Assembly: GCA_002415485.1 (NCBI GenBank)
Contig: DHYU01000079.1
Span: 1 to 18,444, forward strand
Direction: 5' to 3'
Source: Proteobacteria bacterium UBA5122
GTDB lineage: Bacteria > Pseudomonadota > Gammaproteobacteria > Tenderiales > Tenderiaceae
DNA: 18,444 bases
Shown here: positions 6,750 through 13,675 of the stretch, piece by piece
How the letters are laid out: every line of letters begins with the position of its first letter
Numbering within the stretch: the first letter of the stretch is position 1
Program-made: the position numbers and the translations under genes
The notes under the pieces: model-generated
Told to the model about the DNA's origin: nothing
The model's database searches: none
What the model saw: the letters and a program-made list of their open reading frames with translations, nothing else

Positions 6750-9544
6750 TAGCGCCCCCCTCCCTGCTTAACGGCGCCGCTGAGTTTACCCAGCTCGGCC
6801 AAAATCAACATGGTGATACCGACCACCGTCAGGAACACGCCGAGGTCAAACACCATCGCACTCGCGACCTCAAACTCACCGACCACCGGCCAATGAACAT
6901 GGGTAAAGGTCGTCGTCATAAACGGATGGGCGAAGAACCAGCTGGCGACGCCCGTCGCCAGCGCGATCGCCAGACCAGCGGCGATCACCTTGAAATAGTC
7001 GATCTTCATGCGCGCATTGGTCCAATCCAAACCACTGGCCAGGTACTGCATGACCAGGGCCACACCGGCGACCAGACCGGCGATAAAGCCGCCGCCCGGC
7101 GCGTTGTGACCGCGCAGCATCAGATACAAGGCCACCAACAGGGCCAGCGGCAACAGCGGACGACAAATCACTGACAACAACAGCGGTGGCCGAGATGTCG
7201 CCCAACCATGCGGGCCGGCCGGATTCGGGTTCACAAACAGGTTATACAACAATGCGTGGATACCGATCGCGGCAATCGCCAGTACGGTGATCTCGCCGAA
7301 GGTATCGAAGCCACGGAAGTCGACCAGGATCACGTTGACCACGTTCTTGCCACCGCCACCAGGCACACTCTGCTCCAGGTAATAACCAGACAGCGTCTCA
7401 AACGGTGCGGTGAGGATCGCCCAGGTCAGCGCGGCGATGCCAAGTCCGGCCGTGCCGGCGAGCAAGGCATCACGCAGGCGACGCGCCGAACTTGATTCGG
7501 GCTGCGACTCCTGCGGTAGAAAATGCAGAGCCAACAACAACAGGATGATCGTCACTACTTCAACCGACAGCTGCGTCAGCGCCAAGTCCGGTGCCGAGAA
7601 ATAGACAAAGGCCAAGGAGACAAACAGGCCGACCACACCCAGCATCAACAAGGTGGGCAGACGGTGGCGATGGAACAGGACCGTGGCCAGCGCAGCAACA
7701 ATCAAGGCAATCGATGCCGTCACCGACACGGCATTGACCGGCATGCTGGAGGCGCTCATATCGAAGCTCATCGCCCCGTGTTGCAGCGCAGCATATACAC
7801 CAACCACAATCGCCGAACCAACCAATAAGGCCATATAGCGCTGCAGCGAACCATTTTCCAGCAGGCGGGTAATCGCGCGACTGAGATCAACCACCGCCTT
7901 AACCAGAATATCGAAGATCTGTTTGGCGCCAAACTCGTTGGGCAGCAGCCTGCCGTGCAAATCAAACAGTTTGTGGCGCAATAGATAAAACAGCCCACCA
8001 CCGATGAGGGCGATGATACTCATCATCAACGCAGTATTAAAACCATGCCAGATAGCAAGGCTGTATTCAGGCAGTGGCGCCTGCAGCACGCCACCGGCGG
8101 CTGTCGCCAACAACGGGCCGACGGTAAAGGCCGGCAACATCCCCACCAGCAGGCAGAGCACGACCAGAATCTCGACCGGCACCTTCATCCAGCGCGGTGG
8201 TTCGTGCGGAATTTGCGGCAGATCCTTCGGCTCGCCGTTGAAGAATACGTCGTGGATAAAACGCAGCGAATAACCGACGGCAAAGATCCCGGCAACCGTG
8301 GCCAGCACTGGGATCAACCAGGCCCAGTCGCCGAAGCGTTGCAGGTGCAGGGTCTCGACGAAGAACATCTCTTTCGACAGGAAGCCATTGAGCAGCGGAA
8401 CACCCGCCATCGATGCCGCGGCCACCATCGCCAACAGCGCGGTATACGGCATGTATTTAAAGAGGCCATTCAAGCGCCGCATATCACGCGTACCGGCTTC
8501 GTGATCGATGATCCCCGCGGCCATAAACAGCGAGGCCTTGAAGGTGGCGTGGTTGATGATATGGAACACGCCCGCCACCGCCGCCAGCGGTGTGCCAAAA
8601 CCAAACAACAAGGTGATCAGGCCCAGGTGACTGATGGTCGAATAGGCCAAGAGCCCCTTAAGGTCATGCTTGAACAGTGCGACGTAAGCGGCAAAGACCA
8701 GCGTCGTCAGCCCCGCCCCGGTCACCAAATAGAACCACAGATCAGAGCCCGCTAGCGCCGGATGCAGACGCGCCAACAGGAAGACACCGGCCTTGACCAT
8801 CGTCGCCGAATGCAGATAGGCGCTGACGGGGGTCGGCGCGGCCATCGCGTGTGGCAACCAGAAATGGAATGGGAACTGCGCGGACTTGGTAAAGGCGCCC
8901 AACAGGATCAGGATCAACGCCGGCGTGTACAGGTCATGGCTCTGAATCAGCTCGGCCGAGACCAGCACCACCGACAGCTCGTAACTGCCGACGATCTCAC
9001 CCAACAACAGGATACCGGCCAGCAGACACAGACCGCCGCCACCGGTCACGGCCAGCGCCATCCGGGCGCCCTGGCGGGCATCGGCCCGGTGACGCCAATA
9101 GCTGACCAAGAGGAAGGAACTGAGACTGGTCAGTTCCCAGAACATCAACAATAAGATCAGGTTCTCAGACAGCACCACGCCCAGCATCGCGCCCATGAAC
9201 AGCATCATGTAGCTGAAAAACTTGGGCATCGAGTCTTTGGGCGACAGATAATATGCCGCATAGAGGATCACGAGTAGTCCTATCCCCAGGATCAACAGCG
9301 CAAACAACAACCCCAGGCCATCCAGACGCAGTGAGAAATACAGGCCAAGATCCGCCATCCAGGCCCAGCTGACGACGATGGTCTCACCACCAAAGACGCG
9401 TGGCGCCAACGTGAACAGCAGCGCCAAAGCCGTCGCCGTCAGGGCACCCGCCATCACAGCGGCCCCCATCCGGCCACGCACGGCAGCTGCAGGCGCAAGC
9501 AATGTGCCCAGCAAGGGGATCAAGATGATCAGCAGCAGAGTCAT
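6749..9544 (-). CDS. mrpA: Fused MrpA-MrpB Na+/H+ antiporter subunit (MrpA')
   Basis: A 931-residue membrane protein joining MrpA (about 1-780) and MrpB (about 785-925) in one chain. The NuoL-like part has Glu137 in FWELTSLSSF, Lys220 in FTKSAQFPFHFWLPHAM, Lys251 in HSATMVKAGVF and the HIINHATFKASLFMAAG segment at 328-344, all expected of the proton path. The NuoJ-like part carries NVVNVILVDFRGFDTFGEI (734-752). The MrpB part carries RGHNAPGGGFIAGLVAG (811-827). A single fused A-B gene followed by C-D-E-F-G defines group 2 Mrp operons, as in Vibrio cholerae (family knowledge). The complex exchanges internal Na+ (and in some cases K+ or Li+) for external protons in the inner membrane. The ATG at 9544 gives the expected hydrophobic start. 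No Shine-Dalgarno sequence is visible before it; a 120-nt leader with a hairpin precedes the gene. Confidence 0.97.
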   Translation of the reverse strand: MTLLLIILIPLLGTLLAPAAAVRGRMGAAVMAGALTATALALLFTLAPRVFGGETIVVSWAWMADLGLYFSLRLDGLGLLFALLILGIGLLVILYAAYYLSPKDSMPKFFSYMMLFMGAMLGVVLSENLILLLMFWELTSLSSFLLVSYWRHRADARQGARMALAVTGGGGLCLLAGILLLGEIVGSYELSVVLVSAELIQSHDLYTPALILILLGAFTKSAQFPFHFWLPHAMAAPTPVSAYLHSATMVKAGVFLLARLHPALAGSDLWFYLVTGAGLTTLVFAAYVALFKHDLKGLLAYSTISHLGLITLLFGFGTPLAAVAGVFHIINHATFKASLFMAAGIIDHEAGTRDMRRLNGLFKYMPYTALLAMVAAASMAGVPLLNGFLSKEMFFVETLHLQRFGDWAWLIPVLATVAGIFAVGYSLRFIHDVFFNGEPKDLPQIPHEPPRWMKVPVEILVVLCLLVGMLPAFTVGPLLATAAGGVLQAPLPEYSLAIWHGFNTALMMSIIALIGGGLFYLLRHKLFDLHGRLLPNEFGAKQIFDILVKAVVDLSRAITRLLENGSLQRYMALLVGSAIVVGVYAALQHGAMSFDMSASSMPVNAVSVTASIALIVAALATVLFHRHRLPTLLMLGVVGLFVSLAFVYFSAPDLALTQLSVEVVTIILLLLALHFLPQESQPESSSARRLRDALLAGTAGLGIAALTWAILTAPFETLSGYYLEQSVPGGGGKNVVNVILVDFRGFDTFGEITVLAIAAIGIHALLYNLFVNPNPAGPHGWATSRPPLLLSVICRPLLPLALLVALYLMLRGHNAPGGGFIAGLVAGVALVMQYLASGLDWTNARMKIDYFKVIAAGLAIALATGVASWFFAHPFMTTTFTHVHWPVVGEFEVASAMVFDLGVFLTVVGITMLILAELGKLSGAVKQGGGR

Positions 9545-9579
9545 GGAGTGTTGTAAGTTCTTTTCGTTATTGGATTATT

Positions 9580-9612
9580 GGGTGCCGAGATGTCATCCGC
9601 CTTCGGTTACCC
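9580..9612 (-). promoter_or_regulatory. Hairpin in the leader of the mrp operon
   Basis: In the presumed 5' leader of mrpA', the minus-strand RNA can form a two-part stem. GGGU pairs with ACCC (9612-9609 with 9583-9580) and CCGA pairs with UCGG (9606-9603 with 9588-9585). The parts are separated by a small internal loop (2 nt against 1) and closed by a 14-nt loop. It lies about 35 nt before the start codon. It matches no riboswitch I know, and there is no U-run to make it a terminator. Confidence 0.4.
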
Positions 9613-9628
9613 GCCGTTGGGACCAAAG

Positions 9629-9657
9629 ATTGTGTTTGGCAGTTCCCTGGAAATCAA
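9629..9657 (-). promoter_or_regulatory. Candidate mrp promoter, proximal
   Basis: TTGATT (9657-9652, 4 of 6) and CACAAT (9634-9629, 4 of 6) are 17 bp apart on the minus strand. If this is the promoter, the palindrome at 9665-9679 sits just upstream of the -35 box, a usual place for an activator, and the leader is about 78 nt. This site and the distal candidate at 9670-9699 are alternatives; neither can be preferred from sequence alone. Confidence 0.35.
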
Positions 9658-9664
9658 AAAATTT

Positions 9665-9679
9665 TGCGTAATATACGCA
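9665..9679. repeat. Perfect 6-3-6 palindrome between rnhB and mrpA'
   Basis: TGCGTA ATA TACGCA reads the same on both strands apart from the central three bases. On the minus strand it lies 35 bp past the rnhB stop and is followed by AAA and a run of six Ts. It could therefore be a short, low-GC terminator for rnhB. It also overlaps the distal mrp -10 candidate and stands just upstream of the proximal one, so it could instead be a regulator binding site. Confidence 0.55.
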
Positions 9680-9699
9680 TTTTCAAGGATAAATGTAAG
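9670..9699 (-). promoter_or_regulatory. Candidate mrp promoter, distal
   Basis: CTTACA (9699-9694, 4 of 6) and TATATT (9675-9670, 5 of 6) are separated by 18 bp on the minus strand. The -10 box lies inside the palindrome at 9665-9679, so a protein bound there would block it. The leader to the mrpA' ATG would be about 118 nt. Confidence 0.35.
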
Positions 9700-9713
9700 C
9701 GAGTGGACTGAGT

Positions 9714-10304
9714 CTAATTTACATCCAACATCGTAACGAGCTTGCGTACTGGCCCAAAACTCCGCCGATGGATGGGCGTCACCCCCAGCTCAACCAAGGC
9801 CTGTATGTGTGTTTTGGTGGGATAACCTTTGTGTTGCGCCAGGCCATAACCCGGGTATTGTCGATCCAGTTCGACCATCTCGCGATCACGCGTCACCTTG
9901 GCCAGGATAGACGCCGCAGAAATCTCGGCGACGGTTTGATCGCCCTTGACCACCGCCTCGGCCGGACACGGCAGTGCCGGACAACGATTACCATCGATCA
10001 ACACCTTACCCGGCGCAATCGACAAACCGGCGACCGCGCGCTGCATGGCGACCATCGTTGCCTGTAGGATATTGATCTCATCAATCTCATCGACCTCGCA
10101 GCGGCCCAGGCTCCAGCTCAGCGCCTTCTGTTTGATCTCTTCGGCCAACTGCTCGCGCTTGCTCTCGCTCAAGGCCTTGGAGTCCATCAAGCCTGCGATC
10201 GGATTTGCCGGATCAAGGATCACCGCCGCGGTGACCACTGGCCCGGCCAATGGCCCGCGCCCAACCTCATCGACCCCCGCAATCAACGCCGTTTGTGTTG
10301 TCAT
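9714..10304 (-). CDS. rnhB: Ribonuclease HII
   Basis: A 196-residue ribonuclease HII, which cuts the RNA strand of RNA-DNA hybrids and removes misincorporated ribonucleotides. All four metal-binding residues are present with a constant offset from E. coli: Asp12 and Glu13 in AGVDEVGRGPLAGPV, Asp104 in LIDGN, and Asp122 in GDQTVAEISAASILAKVTRD. Length is normal and the protein looks complete. The ATG at 10304 lies 38 bp inside the upstream GGDEF-EAL gene, so it is probably co-transcribed and translationally coupled with it. It does not follow lpxB directly as in E. coli. The 169 bp after its stop contain the mrp promoter candidates and a possible short terminator. Confidence 0.97.
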   Translation of the reverse strand: MTTQTALIAGVDEVGRGPLAGPVVTAAVILDPANPIAGLMDSKALSESKREQLAEEIKQKALSWSLGRCEVDEIDEINILQATMVAMQRAVAGLSIAPGKVLIDGNRCPALPCPAEAVVKGDQTVAEISAASILAKVTRDREMVELDRQYPGYGLAQHKGYPTKTHIQALVELGVTPIHRRSFGPVRKLVTMLDVN

Positions 10305-12693
10305 TCGACTCTGCCCATGCTGAATTGTGTAGCCATTCTATCAATTCTTGGGCAGGCAATGGGCGACTCAAATAATATCCCTGAGCATAATCACATTTTA
10401 AATTGTGCAACATCGCCAGCGCGGTTTCGTTTTCCACCCCTTCGGCGACGACTTTAATGCCTAGGTTATGGGCCAAATCAATCGTTGCATGGACGATCTT
10501 GGCATCATCTTCTGATGTATGCATATCAAGTACAAAGGTCTTATCTATTTTGAGCTCATCCACTGGCAATTGTTTGAGATAACCTAGCGAAGAATAACCA
10601 GTACCGAAATCATCAATGGCAAGTGCAATCCCCATTTTGCTCAGGCGGTCGAGGATCACCAAGGCACGCGTCGGGTCCTGCATCATGGCCTGCTCGGTAA
10701 TCTCCAAGCACAGGCTGGATGGTGACATTTGCATCGATATCAACATGGATTCGATTTTGTTGGGCAGCTGCATATCAAATAGCACGCGCGACGATAGATT
10801 CACAGCCACCTGTAAATTTACCCCCTGTAGCTGCCACTCCTTACATTGACGCAAGGCCCGCCCAATCGCCCATTCTGTCAAAGGACCAATCAAGCCTCTT
10901 TGTTCAGACATAGGTATAAACTGATCCGGAGGAATCATGCCTCGCTGAGGGTGTTGCCAGCGTGCCAAGGCCTCAACGCCGGTGATTCGACCAGTTTCAA
11001 AATCCAACTTGGGCTGGTAATAAAGTAATAATTCATTTTCATCGATCGCTTTTTTTAGCTCGGCTTTCAAGCTCAGATAACTAGCATCATGCAAGTCAAG
11101 TGACGGATCGTAGATTGAGAAATCACTTTGCAGTCCTTTGGCCGCATAAAGGGCAACCTCAGCTCGCCGCAACAGTTCGCGCGCATCCTCCGCATGCTCA
11201 GGAAAAAAAACGATACCGATACTCGCGGCCGTCACAACCATGTCTTCACCAATATCAACCGGCGGCTCAATCGCATCTTTGATTCGATTGATGATACTCA
11301 GCGCAGCTTCGACCTGATAAACATTTGGCAACAAGATAGCAAACTCATCGCCACCAAGACGCGCAACTGTTGCGTTTACACCCCCTCCTCCTTGTGGCAA
11401 GTTGGCATCGTTGATACGAGCCAAAGTCGATGATGCACGAAGAATACGTTTCAGACGCTGTCCTATCTGACAAAGCAACATATCCCCGGCACCATGCCCC
11501 AGGGTATCGTTTACTTCTTTAAAATTATCCAAGTCCAAGAGCAATACTGAAAACTTTTCGCCATGACGCGCACTCAAGGAAATCATCTGCTGTAGACGAT
11601 CCATAAATAGCACGCGGTTTGGCAGTGACGTCAGCTGGTCTGTAAAGGCAACTTTTTCGTACTGATCATATGCCTGTGCCAGCTCACTGGCCATGTCGTT
11701 GAACATTTCCACCAATTTCTGCACATCCTTATTACCATTGGCCTCAACTGGCACTGTCAACATCCGTCGATCTTCTTTAACACGTCGCAATTGCTGCGTA
11801 AGTGTTGCCAGCGGCGTAATTATCGATGATTTTAATAACCAAATCGCCAAAGACACTGCAATCAGCATAATGGCTGTGGCCACAAAAATCATGACATTAC
11901 GTTTTTTTGCCAACTGATTATTCAGTTCACTTAGGTCACGTTGAATAGAAAGTGTTGCCAAATTTGCCCCATCGTAATCCTTCAATTCGTAATCACCACG
12001 AATCACGGTATGACCATTATCTTCTGCATACCAATCCGCATCACGGTAAATCATGTTGCTATTCTTGATCAGCCTTACAGGCAATCCCAGCTCTGAACCT
12101 ACCAAAATCAGATTGGATGCCGGGTTAATCACCAACTGCAAATAACCCAACATTTCAAATCCACCCACCGGCATCACGGTGGTATAAAAAACACCACTCT
12201 CCCCATCATCCATACACAAGCTCTGTTTGACACGCATGCGTTCAACACCCTTAGCAGCTTCTGCACGACGCATAAATTCAGCACAGAGCACATCATCGAC
12301 ATTTAACGCCCATGGCCCATGACTAGATTGCCCGATGAGCTGGAAATCACTGTCATATAAATAAATTTGAACTAACTGAAGACGATTGCTCGAGGAGAAA
12401 TTTTGCTTCACATACTCATCCAGCGCATGCTTAGCGCCGGAACGTGTTGGCAATTGCAATACCTGCCTGACTTCTGGTGCCTGCTGCACCATTTGCCCCA
12501 ACTCTTGGGAAAGTGTACTTACATCGGCCAGCTTCTCTGACACCTCATGCTGTAGCAATTCAGTAAGAGAATCTCGATAGGTCTCAATCACAACCTGGCG
12601 ACTCATATCCCACTCGACCACTACAATAACGATCCCTACCGCCATTAGCATCAGCGTAACTTGACCGCGAAGTGATGTACGCCAAAATTTCAA
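10267..12693 (-). CDS. Membrane-bound GGDEF-EAL c-di-GMP enzyme with periplasmic sensor
   Basis: An 808-residue protein that by its motifs can make and degrade cyclic di-GMP. Order: membrane helix (12-28), periplasmic region (29-264) with two cysteines, Cys137 and Cys160, second helix (265-287), HAMP-like linker (288-345), GGDEF domain (346-525) and EAL domain (535-790). The GGDEF site is intact (VARLGGDEFAILL, 447-451). A Gly-rich insertion (ARINDANLPQGGGGVNAT, about 425-442) displaces the usual RxxD inhibitory site, which here reads GVNA. EAL motifs are complete: EALARW, VNLSSR, LEITE, IDDFGTGYSSL, LKIDKTFV, VVAEGVE and YAQGYYLSRPL. The start is TTG at 12693, with GGTG a few bases upstream; no ATG fits the frame. 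Only the rhodanese TAA and five sense codons, all in the same frame, separate it from the preceding gene. Its end overlaps rnhB by 38 bp. Which activity dominates cannot be read from sequence. Confidence 0.94.
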   Translation of the reverse strand: MKFWRTSLRGQVTLMLMAVGIVIVVVEWDMSRQVVIETYRDSLTELLQHEVSEKLADVSTLSQELGQMVQQAPEVRQVLQLPTRSGAKHALDEYVKQNFSSSNRLQLVQIYLYDSDFQLIGQSSHGPWALNVDDVLCAEFMRRAEAAKGVERMRVKQSLCMDDGESGVFYTTVMPVGGFEMLGYLQLVINPASNLILVGSELGLPVRLIKNSNMIYRDADWYAEDNGHTVIRGDYELKDYDGANLATLSIQRDLSELNNQLAKKRNVMIFVATAIMLIAVSLAIWLLKSSIITPLATLTQQLRRVKEDRRMLTVPVEANGNKDVQKLVEMFNDMASELAQAYDQYEKVAFTDQLTSLPNRVLFMDRLQQMISLSARHGEKFSVLLLDLDNFKEVNDTLGHGAGDMLLCQIGQRLKRILRASSTLARINDANLPQGGGGVNATVARLGGDEFAILLPNVYQVEAALSIINRIKDAIEPPVDIGEDMVVTAASIGIVFFPEHAEDARELLRRAEVALYAAKGLQSDFSIYDPSLDLHDASYLSLKAELKKAIDENELLLYYQPKLDFETGRITGVEALARWQHPQRGMIPPDQFIPMSEQRGLIGPLTEWAIGRALRQCKEWQLQGVNLQVAVNLSSRVLFDMQLPNKIESMLISMQMSPSSLCLEITEQAMMQDPTRALVILDRLSKMGIALAIDDFGTGYSSLGYLKQLPVDELKIDKTFVLDMHTSEDDAKIVHATIDLAHNLGIKVVAEGVENETALAMLHNLKCDYAQGYYLSRPLPAQELIEWLHNSAWAESNDNTNGVDCGGR

Positions 12694-12708
12694 ATTAACA
12701 CCATCACC

Positions 12709-13143
12709 TTAGCGCACATAGGGGTAACCACCCTGCTTCCATGCTTCAAACCCTCCTCTAAACCAATATAGTTGTTCGTAGCCGCATTCAATAGCAATGG
12801 CAATAGCCTTTTCACTACGTTCACAACGCATCCCATTACAATATACCGCGAGCGGTGTCTGTAAACTGGTGACATACTTTGCGAGGGATTTACAATTTGT
12901 ATCGACATTCGACAGGCCGATACTACCTTCAATGTAACCATATTTTCGGTCTGCTTGGTTACGGGCATCGATGACCACCGTATCGGCGTGATCCCACTTC
13001 AAACGAACGAGTTGATCAGCATCGATGATGTTGACTTGAGGGAGATCGGCGACCGCAATCGCCGCCATGGCAGGCGGACCGATTAGCGCGGCAACACCGA
13101 TAGAGATACTTATGAAAGAACGTATCCTTCCAAAAAAACACAT
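12709..13143 (-). CDS. Secreted rhodanese-like sulfurtransferase
   Basis: A 144-residue single-domain rhodanese with an N-terminal signal peptide: basic start (FGRIRS), hydrophobic core about 9-22, and likely cleavage after AMA at 25-27. The mature domain carries VVIDARNQADRKYGYIEGS (56-74, with the conserved Asp-Ala-Arg) and the active loop YCNGMRCERS (101-110), with catalytic-type Cys102 plus a second cysteine at 107. It ends in the GGFEAWKQGGYP motif typical of rhodaneses. It should carry sulfane sulfur or act in thiol exchange in the periplasm; the substrate is unknown. ATG 13143 is chosen over an in-frame TTG at 13167 because it has GGGTG upstream and gives a proper signal peptide. It is the first gene after the promoter at 13207-13235 and lies 15 bp before the GGDEF-EAL gene, in the same frame. 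Confidence 0.9.
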   Translation of the reverse strand: MCFFGRIRSFISISIGVAALIGPPAMAAIAVADLPQVNIIDADQLVRLKWDHADTVVIDARNQADRKYGYIEGSIGLSNVDTNCKSLAKYVTSLQTPLAVYCNGMRCERSEKAIAIAIECGYEQLYWFRGGFEAWKQGGYPYVR

Positions 13144-13206
13144 GCTGTGCACCCGACATTTCCACAAACGACATACTTGTTTATCGGCGTCAGCTCGAAA
13201 TACTCA

Positions 13207-13235
13207 ATTATCGGGATCACAATCCCATCTGCTAA
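13207..13235 (-). promoter_or_regulatory. Sigma-70 promoter for the rhodanese/GGDEF-EAL/rnhB unit
   Basis: TTAGCA (13235-13230, 4 of 6) and GATAAT (13212-13207, 5 of 6) are separated by exactly 17 bp on the minus strand. The leader would be about 55-60 nt before the rhodanese ATG at 13143. A perfect inverted repeat fills most of the spacer, so the promoter may be repressible. Confidence 0.5.
13213..13226. repeat. Inverted repeat between -35 and -10 boxes
   Basis: GGGAT CACA ATCCC is a perfect 5-4-5 inverted repeat that fits wholly within the 17 bp spacer of the rhodanese promoter. A dimeric repressor could bind here; a chance origin is possible for a 5-bp arm. Confidence 0.45.
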
Positions 13236-13248
13236 AGAAGTGGGCTGT

Positions 13249-13300
13249 AGTCACAGATACACGCCTGAGCTCTTTGAATGCGTGAAGACACTATGTGACT
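13249..13300. repeat. 7-bp inverted repeat after the small lipoprotein gene
   Basis: AGTCACA (13249-13255) and TGTGACT (13294-13300) are perfect inverted copies 38 bp apart, the outer one touching the stop of the gene at 13302. In RNA they could pair into a large-looped stem. They lie just upstream of the rhodanese promoter, so they could also be paired protein sites. No T-run follows, so this is not a standard terminator. Confidence 0.3.
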
Positions 13301-13301
13301 G

Positions 13302-13658
13302 TTATTTCAATGAATTATTGTCAGCATCGGCATCAATCGGCGGCAGCACAGGGGCCTCGAACTTGTCCGGGAACACTGCATACAAATCCCATACCCCGTG
13401 TTGCCGTGCGTAATCAGCCAGTACTTTATATTCTTCTAAACTAAGCGTTTTCATATCCTGGCAACGTTTCAAATTGAGGTCATAGTCCTCAGTCTCTTCA
13501 CTCAGCAAGGGTTTGGACAGCACAGTAGCGATTTCACTACAACGCGCCTTTTGGAGTTCGTCATACCGCAATTCATCATATTTGGGATTTTCGCGATCCA
13601 CCGTACACGCAGCAGCTGTCATCGACACTAGTAATAAAACTAACTCTCTCGGATTCAT
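13302..13658 (-). CDS. Small exported protein, probable lipoprotein, unknown function
   Basis: I do not recognise this 118-residue protein. It starts MNPRELVLLLVSMTAAAC, a short hydrophobic segment ending in a cysteine at 18. That looks like a lipoprotein signal, though the lipobox (TAAAC) lacks the usual Leu at -3 and the n-region has one Arg beside a Glu. The mature part is acidic with a YDELRYDELQ repeat (about 27-36), two more cysteines (in KARC and KRC) and a Pro/Asp-rich tail. ATG 13658 is chosen because AGGA stands 7 nt upstream. An in-frame TTG at 13679 would overlap the lpxB stop but has no such site. It is 17 bp downstream of lpxB, so it may ride on the lpx transcript. Confidence 0.6.
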   Translation of the reverse strand: MNPRELVLLLVSMTAAACTVDRENPKYDELRYDELQKARCSEIATVLSKPLLSEETEDYDLNLKRCQDMKTLSLEEYKVLADYARQHGVWDLYAVFPDKFEAPVLPPIDADADNNSLK

Positions 13659-13675
13659 AGGTTTCCTGTACTTAC

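Noticed and set aside
8045..8755. A 236-codon plus-strand open frame
   Set aside because: Antisense shadow of mrpA' with the same Gln/Arg/His bias and no recognisable motif.
4900..9100. Many CAACA/ACAAC and GGCC-rich repeats across the Mrp genes
   Set aside because: They are reverse complements of repeated Leu, Val and Ala codons in membrane helices, not a repeat element.
12690..12968. A 92-codon minus-strand frame within the rhodanese gene
   Set aside because: Out of frame with a clear rhodanese domain and lacking any motif of its own.
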